Source: JAUZPB01 sp037140715
Lineage (GTDB): Bacteria > Bacteroidota > Ignavibacteria > Ignavibacteriales > SURF-24
NCBI GenBank assembly: GCA_037140715.1
Contig: JBAXDX010000029.1
Location: 1-30,784, forward strand
DNA length: 30,784 nt
Reading direction: 5' to 3'
The notes below the pieces were generated by a model. It ran no database searches. It saw only the letters and a list, made by a program, of their open reading frames with translations, and was not told where the DNA came from. A program made the position numbers and the translations under genes. Shown piece by piece: positions 24,795-30,784 of this stretch (position 1 is the first letter of the stretch; each line of letters starts with the position of its first letter).

Positions 24795-26843
24795 TCATGC
24801 ATTCTTAATCATTTTCTTTAGTTTATCGATTTCATCACGTAGCGAGGCAGCCCGTTCAAACTCCAAATCCTTTGCCGCTGCCAGCATTCCATCATTCAAC
24901 TGCTCGACCAGCTCCAGCTTTTGGTCATTGGTCATATATTTGATTACCGGCTCGGCAATCTTACTGAATGAACTATCCTGCTTACCGCCATCTTTCTTTT
25001 TTACATCGGCAATTGAAGTTGAACTCATAATCTCCTCAACGCTCTTAAAGACAGTCATAGGCGTAATATTATTTTCAATATTATATTTCGTCTGGATTAT
25101 GCGCCTGCGCACAGTCTCGTTAATTGTCTTCTGCATTGACTGAGTAATACGATCGGCATACATGATAACCCTTCCGTTGGCATTGCGCGCAGTACGTCCG
25201 GCAGTCTGCATCAGCGAGCGCTCGCTTCTTAAGAAACCTTCCTTATCCGCATCGATAATGGCAACAAGCGAAACCTCCGGCAAATCAAGTCCTTCCCTTA
25301 AAAGATTAACGCCTACAAGCACGTCAAAATCTCCCAGACGCAGGTCGCGCACTATTCTGACTCTTTCGAGGGAATCAATATCGCTATGAATATACTTAAC
25401 CATTATGCCGATTTTATCCAGATAGTCAGTCAAATCCTCAGCCATTTTCTTAGTCAGAGTCGTAACAAGTGTGCGCTCTTTCTTTTTAGTCCGTATGCGG
25501 ATTTCGTTTATCAGGTCATCTATCTGCCCTTTAATCGGGCGGACTTCAATCTCAGGGTCCAGTAGTCCGGTCGGGCGGATAATCTGTTCGACAAACGAAC
25601 CGCCAGTTTTTTCCATCTCATAATCCGCCGGAGTAGCGCTGACATAAATAAGCTGATTAACCATCTTCTGAAACTCCTCGAACTTCAGCGGACGGTTATC
25701 CATAGCCGAAGGAAGACGGAAGCCGTGTTCAACCAACACTCCCTTGCGCGAGCGGTCACCGTTATACATGCCTCTTACCTGTGGAATAGTTACGTGGCTT
25801 TCATCAATAACGAGCAGAAAATCTTTTGGGAAATAATCAAATAAGCAGTAAGGGCGGCTACCAGCTGGTCGTGCATCCATGTGGCGCGAGTAATTTTCGA
25901 TGCCCGAACAGTAGCCGATTTCTTTTATCATCTCAATATCAAAGCGCGTGCGCTGCTCTAAACGCTGAGCCTCAACATATTTCTCCTGAGCGTAAAATCC
26001 TTTGAGGCTTTCCCGCAATTCCTCTTCAATCAATACGACTCCCTTTGCCACCTGCTCTTTTGTGGTAACAAAGTATTTCGCCGGATAAATAGGCACAGAC
26101 TCTACCTCTCTGAGGACATTACCCGTTACTGCATCAATAATCGAAACCCTTTCTACCTCATCGCCCCAGAACTCTATTCTGATAGCTTCTTCATACTGAT
26201 AAGCAGGAATCACTTCGACCACATCGCCTCTGGCGCGGAAAGTTCCACGCGTAAAATCAATATCATTGCGCGTATAATAGATATCAATCAGTTTGCGGAG
26301 TAGTTTCTTCCGCTGTATCTCCCCGCCTTTCCTTATAAAGATAATCTGATTGGCATATTCTGTCGGAGCGCCAATGCCATAGATACAACTGACGCTGGCT
26401 ACAATAATGACATCCCGACGCCCTTCTATAAGCGATGTTGTAGCCTTTAGCCTCAGTCGGTCAATCTCTTCATTTATGGCAAAATCTTTCTCGATGTACA
26501 AATCCCGCTTAACCACATAGGCTTCCGGCTGATAGTAATCATAGTAGCTGATAAAGAACTCAACAGCGTTATTCGGGAAAAACGACTTAAATTCGGAATA
26601 AAGCTGTGCGGCAAGTGTTTTATTATGGGAAATAATAAGAGTCGGACGGTTTACTTCCTTAATTACATTGGAAATAGTATAAGTCTTGCCACTGCCGGTA
26701 ACTCCAAGTAGTATCTGTTCTCTTTCGCCCCGGCTTAGTCCCTCGACAAGCTGTCTGATAGCTCCCGGCTGATCACCTGAGGGCTGGTATGATGAAACAA
26801 GTTCAAAATTCTTATCCTTAATGCTCATTTGATGTCTGTCCAT
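24795..26843 (-). CDS. uvrB: UvrABC system protein B (excinuclease subunit B)
   Basis: Damage-verifying helicase-like subunit of nucleotide excision repair, working with UvrA and UvrC in the cytoplasm. Of 682 aa, a normal length. Numbering from the first [16 protein letters not shown], Walker A GVTGSGKT (47-54), the DNA-gripping beta-hairpin [11 protein letters not shown] (100-110), Walker B DESH (347-350), [24 protein letters not shown] with the following QTAGRTARN of helicase motif VI, and a C-terminal UVR domain (about 645-680, [23 protein letters not shown]). ATG 26828 ([10 protein letters not shown]) is an equally good start because it matches the usual UvrB N-terminus. Neither has a Shine-Dalgarno. 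No precise promoter match is seen. There is no evident functional link to the neighbouring signalling genes. Confidence 0.98.
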   Translation of the reverse strand: MDRHQMSIKDKNFELVSSYQPSGDQPGAIRQLVEGLSRGEREQILLGVTGSGKTYTISNVIKEVNRPTLIISHNKTLAAQLYSEFKSFFPNNAVEFFISYYDYYQPEAYVVKRDLYIEKDFAINEEIDRLRLKATTSLIEGRRDVIIVASVSCIYGIGAPTEYANQIIFIRKGGEIQRKKLLRKLIDIYYTRNDIDFTRGTFRARGDVVEVIPAYQYEEAIRIEFWGDEVERVSIIDAVTGNVLREVESVPIYPAKYFVTTKEQVAKGVVLIEEELRESLKGFYAQEKYVEAQRLEQRTRFDIEMIKEIGYCSGIENYSRHMDARPAGSRPYCLFDYFPKDFLLVIDESHVTIPQVRGMYNGDRSRKGVLVEHGFRLPSAMDNRPLKFEEFQKMVNQLIYVSATPADYEMEKTGGSFVEQIIRPTGLLDPEIEVRPIKGQIDDLINEIRIRTKKKERTLVTTLTKKMAEDLTDYLDKIGIMVKYIHSDIDSLERVRIVRDLRLGDFDVLVGVNLLREGLDLPEVSLVAIIDADKEGFLRSERSLMQTAGRTARNANGRVIMYADRITQSMQKTINETVRRRIIQTKYNIENNITPMTVFKSVEEIMSSTSIADVKKKDGGKQDSSFSKIAEPVIKYMTNDQKLELVEQLNDGMLAAAKDLEFERAASLRDEIDKLKKMIKNA

Positions 26844-27119
26844 TTTTTATATTGTAAAGTATAAATTCGCAGGGGAAATTCAAAGACAAAACCGTGGATT
26901 ATCTGATAATACTCTTTTTATCTGACGGAAACTTAAATTACCTGGAGATCAGGACAAAGTATCTCATACATAAATGAGCACAGGAACTCGGTAATATTAT
27001 TTTTATTAAAAGCCCATTTTGAACAGACCCGGAGCTTTAAGAGAGCAGGACAGATAAGAAGATATACCTTTTGGACAGCAATAACCCAAATATTTATTGG
27101 CATAAAAACAAAGGAGCGG
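26844..27119. other. Gene-free stretch between uvrB and the tRNA-Lys promoter
   Basis: About 276 bases upstream of the minus-strand uvrB and the plus-strand tRNA. I see no open frame with coding character. A weak minus-strand promoter candidate for uvrB (TTTG, 19 bases, TACTTTAC, close to 26860-26890) matches poorly. Short related words such as GGACAG recur, without clear repeat structure. Confidence 0.5.
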
Positions 27120-27150
27120 TTTGTAAAAATGGAATTTGTTGTTATATTTG
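27120..27150 (+). promoter_or_regulatory. Bacteroidota-type promoter for tRNA-Lys
   Basis: TTTG at 27120-27123, a spacer of 19 bases and TATATTTG at 27143-27150 form an exact TTTG/TAnnTTTG pair. It ends 14 bases before the mature 5' end of the tRNA. The same -7 octamer precedes alaS. Confidence 0.78.
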
Positions 27151-27164
27151 TATTCTGATTTTCA

Positions 27165-27236
27165 GAGCGCGTAGCTCAGGGGTAGAGCATCTGCCTTTTA
27201 AGCAGAGGGTCGATGGTTCGAAGCCATCCGCGCTCA
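27165..27236 (+). tRNA. tRNA-Lys (anticodon TTT)
   Basis: The cloverleaf folds fully: acceptor GAGCGCG (27165-27171) pairs with CGCGCTC (27229-27235); D-stem GCTC/GAGC; anticodon stem TCTGC/GCAGA with loop CTTTTAA, anticodon TTT at 27197-27199; variable loop GGGTC; T-stem GATGG/CCATC with loop TTCGAAG; discriminator A at 27236. CCA is not encoded (CAT follows), so it is added after transcription. The gene stands alone with its own promoter and terminator. Confidence 0.97.
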
Positions 27237-27243
27237 CATAAAA

Positions 27244-27284
27244 AAACCTCGGAATCGCAAGATTTCGGGGTTTCTTTATTTTTT
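27244..27284 (+). terminator. Intrinsic terminator of tRNA-Lys
   Basis: AAACCTCGGAATC (27244-27256) pairs over 13 positions, two of them G-U, with GATTTCGGGGTTT (27261-27273). The loop is a GCAA tetraloop, and TTTCTTTATTTTTT follows. A classic strong Rho-independent terminator. Confidence 0.92.
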
Positions 27285-27669
27285 AGTGTACTACTGTAAT
27301 TGCCAGTAACCTATATTATACTACAGTTTAGGTACTATGTTAAATTTCAAGTGCTTTATGTAGATTTTCCGCATCTGTCCAAAACGATAAAAAATACCTG
27401 CTCCCATTTAAGAAATCTATTCAGAGAATTGACAGGAAAGTGGAGTTTTCTTAAAGTTCATCAGAAATTTTGCCTTACGCTGACTGCATTATTCAGATTC
27501 AGAATTTGTAACCTGATAGCTGATAATCATTAAGTTACAAGAGCAGAAAAAAAACAAGGGTAAACTCTGGTACGATAACTCACGTAAGGCAGACAAAAGC
27601 CAGTATGCCAGGGGACAGAAAACTAAATACTGAACAGAGTGGCAGATTAAGCGCATTGAAAGGCAGATA
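27285..27669. other. Gene-free stretch between tRNA-Lys and the epimerase
   Basis: 385 bases with no supported gene. TTGTAAC (27506-27512) and GTTACAA (27534-27540) are perfect inverted copies around a 21-base loop, about 130 bases before the epimerase start; they could be an operator or leader structure. Short open frames on both strands lack ribosome binding sites and any recognisable motif. No partial tRNA duplicate or integrase was seen. Confidence 0.5.
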
Positions 27670-28626
27670 TTGAAAAAAATCAAAGTTGTTATTACCGGCG
27701 GGGCTGGTTTTATTGGTAGTCATTTGGTTGAATACTGGATAAAAGAGGGAGCCGAAGTACATATAATTGATAATTTGAGAAGCGGTCAAATTTCAAATAT
27801 AGAATCGTTCCCGGATGTGGTTTTTCATGAAGGAAGTATTACCGATCGGAATCTGACATTCTCAGTATTAAAAGGAGCTGATTATATTCATCATTTGGCC
27901 GCAATGATATCAGTACCCGAGTCTATCTATAACCCACTTGAATGTGTTGAAATAAATGTGAACGGTCTGCTAAATATTCTGGATGCTGCGCGCGAAAACG
28001 GCGTAAAAAAAATTGTCCACAGCAGTTCTGCTGCAGTTTACGGAGATAACCCGGTTTCGCCAAAACTGACCGCGATGCGCCCGATGCCTAAGTCACCTTA
28101 TGGCATTACAAAGCTTGATGGCGAATATTACCTTGATATGTACCGGGAAAATTATAAATTAGGCGCTGTATCGTTAAGGTACTTTAATGTTTTTGGCCCA
28201 AGACAGAATCCGAAAAGCCAGTACGCTGCTGTAATTCCAATATTTGTAAGCCATGCGCTTAAAAATGAGCCAATCATAATTTATGGTGATGGCGAACAGA
28301 CACGAGACTTCATCTATGTTAAGGATGTGGTTAAGGCAAATGTATTAGCTGTTACAAATCCGGAAGTATGTGGAGTATTCAATGTGGCTAATGGAATAAC
28401 GATTACTATAAAAGAACTGGCAAACCTGGTAATTAAGGAAACTAACAGTAAAAGTAAATTGGTTTTTAAAAACGAACGCGCCGGCGACATTAAACACAGC
28501 CTTGCATCAATAGAAGATACGGTAAAAATGTTGGACTTTAAGCCTGAATATGACCTTCTTTGGGGACTAAAGGAAACAATCGTTTTCTTTGTCGCAAAGT
28601 TTAATAAAAATGAGGCGGAATTATAA
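27670..28626 (+). CDS. NAD-dependent epimerase/dehydratase (UDP-sugar 4-epimerase-like)
   Basis: Extended short-chain dehydrogenase/reductase of 318 aa, probably a UDP-hexose or UDP-N-acetylhexosamine 4-epimerase supplying surface polysaccharide precursors. The NAD-binding GGAGFIGSH (10-18) is followed by an acidic residue in IIDNLRSG (Asp34, favouring NAD over NADP), the HLAA block (76-79), SSSAAVYGD with Ser119/120, and catalytic Tyr144-Lys148 in PYGITK. Substrate-side motifs RYFNVFGPRQNP and YGDGEQTRDFIYVKDV are of the GalE/WbpP type. The exact sugar cannot be assigned. The start is a TTG with AAAGG six bases upstream; no in-frame ATG is available near the required N-terminus (KKIKVVITGGAG). 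The gene stands alone between a long gap and a convergent kinase, without other polysaccharide genes in the window. Confidence 0.92.
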   Translation: MKKIKVVITGGAGFIGSHLVEYWIKEGAEVHIIDNLRSGQISNIESFPDVVFHEGSITDRNLTFSVLKGADYIHHLAAMISVPESIYNPLECVEINVNGLLNILDAARENGVKKIVHSSSAAVYGDNPVSPKLTAMRPMPKSPYGITKLDGEYYLDMYRENYKLGAVSLRYFNVFGPRQNPKSQYAAVIPIFVSHALKNEPIIIYGDGEQTRDFIYVKDVVKANVLAVTNPEVCGVFNVANGITITIKELANLVIKETNSKSKLVFKNERAGDIKHSLASIEDTVKMLDFKPEYDLLWGLKETIVFFVAKFNKNEAEL

Positions 28627-28695
28627 AAAATATCCTTACGCTACGGCAACTGTTTATCCAAATATTAATCTTATTTTTATTTATGAGTTCACTCC

Positions 28696-28776
28696 AAAAA
28701 GGTCATTTATTTTTTAGGCTTTTTTCACATAAATATCAACCGAAATAAATTCAATTTTTCAAAAACAGACCTTTTT
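28696..28776. repeat. Inverted repeat in the convergent epimerase/kinase gap
   Basis: AAAAAGGTC (28696-28704) and GACCTTTTT (28768-28776) are perfect inverted copies 63 bases apart in AT-rich DNA between two convergent genes. It might help terminate transcription, but the long spacer makes this doubtful. Confidence 0.3.
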
Positions 28777-28807
28777 AGAGCAGACTTATTTATAAAATTT
28801 TCCCTGA

Positions 28808-30727
28808 CTATTTTATTGGAAATCTATATTTCTGAAATTTCATTGTTCTTGGAAGTGCAAAATAAATAGTCGTGCCCTTATTTAATTTTGAGGTAATCCA
28901 GATCCGGCCGCCGTGTCTTTCGATTATTTTCTTGCAGACTGAAAGTCCGATACCATTGCCAGGATACTTCTCTCTCTCGTGAAGTCTTTGGAAAATAATA
29001 AATATCTTATCAAAAAACTCAGGTTTTATTCCAATTCCGTTATCCTCAACTGAAAAGATGAAGTATCCGCTTGCTGTTTTTGCTTCGATTGATATTTCAG
29101 GAATTTTTTCACTTCTGAATTTAATGGCATTACTGATAAGGTTTTGAAATAATTGTCTTAACTGTACCATATCTGCTTTTAGGCAGGGAAGGTTTCCAAT
29201 ATTTATTTTAGCACCACTTTCTGTGATTAAAAGCTTAAGATCATGAAGAACATCATTAAGTACTTCATTGCATTCAAACTTAGACAAACAGCTATTTATA
29301 TTAAGCTGTGAATAAGTCAGTAAATCTGAAACTAATCCCTGCATACGTGTAGTGCTGTCGTTAAGAAAGAAAAGATACTCATTACCACGATTATCAAGTT
29401 TTTCCTTATAGTGTTTTGATAAAAGTTGCGAGTACCCGATAATCATTCTAATTGGTTCCTTAAGATCATGCGAGACAATATAAGTAAATTGTTCGAGATC
29501 TTTGTTTGAACGGTTAAGTTCACCAAGAGTTGATTTCAATGTTATTTCTTTTTTATGAACTATAGCTAACTGATGTTTTAATTCAGCTTCTGTTTTCATG
29601 ATGCCTGTAACATCAATCAGCGCTCCATGTATATCCATTACCTTTCCGGTATGATTTGCTACGGTTCTGCCAGTAGTATAAACATACTTTAATTCATTGT
29701 CTTTAAGAGATAACCGAAACTCAGCCTCAAAATCTTTATTTTCTTTCATTGCTTTGCAGATTGTACGAATCAGCTTAAATTTGTCGTCAGAATGTATATA
29801 AGTTAAAAAATCTTTTAAAGGCAGGCTTTTAAGAAGTGGATTAAGTCCGAATATACGTAATATCTCCTCTGAGCAATAATTTTTATTCTCAGGCAAATTG
29901 TAGTAATAGCTTCCCATATGAGTCAGGTCCCGGGCTGTTGAAAGCATTTCCTTATTCATTTGTAGTTCATCTTCATTCATGCGCTTTTCTGTAATATTGT
30001 TCATTATACAGTACACATGAATGAATTTGCCGGTTTGGTCATGTACCGGACAGCTATTAAAGCTTGTCATAATGCGTGCGCCATTCTTGCAAATGATCTC
30101 AAATTCAGAGTTATCAATTTCATCTTTGGAAAGAAACAGCGGGAATTTAATACTAAACAGCCTGGCTGAAACAAGCGTCATAAATTCACCAAACCAACGC
30201 CCGATCACATCCTTGCGCTTATAACCAAAAGTTGATAGCCACTTGTTATTTACTTCAAGTATGTGTGCGTTCATATCAAGCGAGTAATATCCAAGCGGTG
30301 CCTTTTCATAAAGCAGACGAAAATGGCGCTCGCTTTCCCTGAATCTTTTTTCTGTTTCATATTTTTGAAGAGCCAGCGAAATGTTAAAACTTATTTCCAT
30401 TCCCGCGATTGGCTTTGAGAAAAATCCTGAAGGATTTGTCAGTTTAGCACGTCTCAATGTATCTTCATCTGACTGTGAGGAAACATAAATAATTGGTATG
30501 TCTGAGATTTTTCTTATTTCCCCTGCTACTTCAATACCGTCATAATCACCATTCAGGTTAATATCCATCAATATTAGATCAGGATGCAATCCTGTAATAG
30601 ACTCAATGACATTATCTTTAACCGAGGAAACTATACTGACTGAATAGTTATAATCCCGGAGTATTTTGGGGAGTATAAAAGCGAGGACTGTTTCATCTTC
30701 AACAATTAGAATGTTCTTATTTGACAT
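28808..30727 (-). CDS. REC-PAS-PAS hybrid histidine kinase
   Basis: A soluble 639-aa kinase with no membrane segment. Receiver (1-125): IVEDE, Asp55 in LILMDINLNGDYDG, Lys105 in FFSKP. Two PAS domains follow at about 133-250 (LGYYSLDMNAHILEVNNKWL to NNITEKR) and about 260-378 (a PAS_3 type with HSDDKFKLI, FRLSLKDNELKYVYTTGR and IDVTGI). A coiled coil leads to HisKA with His420 in YIVSHDLKEPIRMIIGYSQ and to HATPase_c with QNLISNAIKFR (Asn533), VEDNGIGI and GNGIGLSV. The HisKA type is bacteriophytochrome-like, but no GAF/PHY chromophore module is present. ATG 30727 is preferred over the in-frame TTG 30739, which would add four residues. No strong ribosome binding site or promoter is seen. It converges on the epimerase gene. 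Its response-regulator partner is not nearby, unless it is the single-domain regulator at 13317. Confidence 0.94.
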   Translation of the reverse strand: MSNKNILIVEDETVLAFILPKILRDYNYSVSIVSSVKDNVIESITGLHPDLILMDINLNGDYDGIEVAGEIRKISDIPIIYVSSQSDEDTLRRAKLTNPSGFFSKPIAGMEISFNISLALQKYETEKRFRESERHFRLLYEKAPLGYYSLDMNAHILEVNNKWLSTFGYKRKDVIGRWFGEFMTLVSARLFSIKFPLFLSKDEIDNSEFEIICKNGARIMTSFNSCPVHDQTGKFIHVYCIMNNITEKRMNEDELQMNKEMLSTARDLTHMGSYYYNLPENKNYCSEEILRIFGLNPLLKSLPLKDFLTYIHSDDKFKLIRTICKAMKENKDFEAEFRLSLKDNELKYVYTTGRTVANHTGKVMDIHGALIDVTGIMKTEAELKHQLAIVHKKEITLKSTLGELNRSNKDLEQFTYIVSHDLKEPIRMIIGYSQLLSKHYKEKLDNRGNEYLFFLNDSTTRMQGLVSDLLTYSQLNINSCLSKFECNEVLNDVLHDLKLLITESGAKINIGNLPCLKADMVQLRQLFQNLISNAIKFRSEKIPEISIEAKTASGYFIFSVEDNGIGIKPEFFDKIFIIFQRLHEREKYPGNGIGLSVCKKIIERHGGRIWITSKLNKGTTIYFALPRTMKFQKYRFPIK

Positions 30728-30784
30728 AGATAGTTGCAAATTTTATAGTAAAATATTGATTGTCTCGTTAGAGGGACGATATGC

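Noticed and set aside
24781..25143. 120-codon frame opposite the 3' end of uvrB
   Set aside because: It is antisense to the UVR domain and the helicase C-terminus of a complete uvrB.
27300..27533. 77-codon frame in the gap after tRNA-Lys
   Set aside because: No ribosome binding site or recognisable domain, and a composition like the surrounding non-coding DNA.
27165..27669. tRNA-Lys as an integration (att) site for an island
   Set aside because: No integrase, no repeated tRNA 3' end and no clear shift in composition were found downstream of the tRNA.

Overview
The window reads as chromosomal DNA from a moderately AT-rich member of the Bacteroidota/Ignavibacteriota (FCB) side of the bacterial tree. 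That placement is inference. It rests on two near-perfect copies of the Bacteroidota-type promoter (TTTG, 19-21 bp, TAnnTTTG) before alaS and the tRNA-Lys gene, on mostly weak Shine-Dalgarno sequences with several likely TTG/GTG starts, and on many receiver-PAS-histidine kinase proteins. No ribosomal RNA gene is present, so species-level placement is not possible by eye.

Layout. 1-2245: a type II restriction-modification pair, a C5-cytosine methyltransferase overlapping or abutting a putative endonuclease. 2246-2586: intergenic region with a palindromic repeat and the alaS promoter. 2587-5576: alanyl-tRNA synthetase and a YbjQ-family protein. 5630-7165 (minus): a REC-PAS histidine kinase. 7440-9125: an RlpA-like cell-wall protein, a small membrane protein and a membrane-anchored TlpA thioredoxin. 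9189-9563 (minus): a DUF971 protein. 9570-10601: mostly non-coding, mobile-element-scarred DNA with a transposase remnant and a 145-bp MITE-like element.

10602-24749 is one long same-strand signalling block. It starts with a REC-multi-PAS histidine kinase broken by a frameshift, then a single-domain response regulator and a REC-PAS histidine kinase. A complete Wsp/ACF-like chemosensory operon follows: CheW, CheR with TPRs, a second CheW, a transmembrane MCP, CheA fused to a receiver, CheB, and a receiver-histidine kinase in the last position, where Wsp has the diguanylate cyclase WspR. There is no CheY, CheC/D/X/Z or flagellar gene. The expected logic is: the MCP senses a periplasmic or membrane state through two CheW adaptors; CheA-REC autophosphorylates; CheR and CheB adapt the MCP; and the terminal REC-kinase passes the signal into a further phosphorelay.

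24795-26843 (minus) is uvrB. A tRNA-Lys(TTT) with its own promoter and a strong terminator follows. Then come a 385-bp gene-free stretch, an extended SDR sugar-nucleotide epimerase, and at the right edge a minus-strand REC-PAS-PAS histidine kinase. In all, the window encodes eight receiver domains and five histidine kinases plus CheA, yet no DNA-binding or GGDEF output domain, so the outputs must lie elsewhere or be protein-protein.
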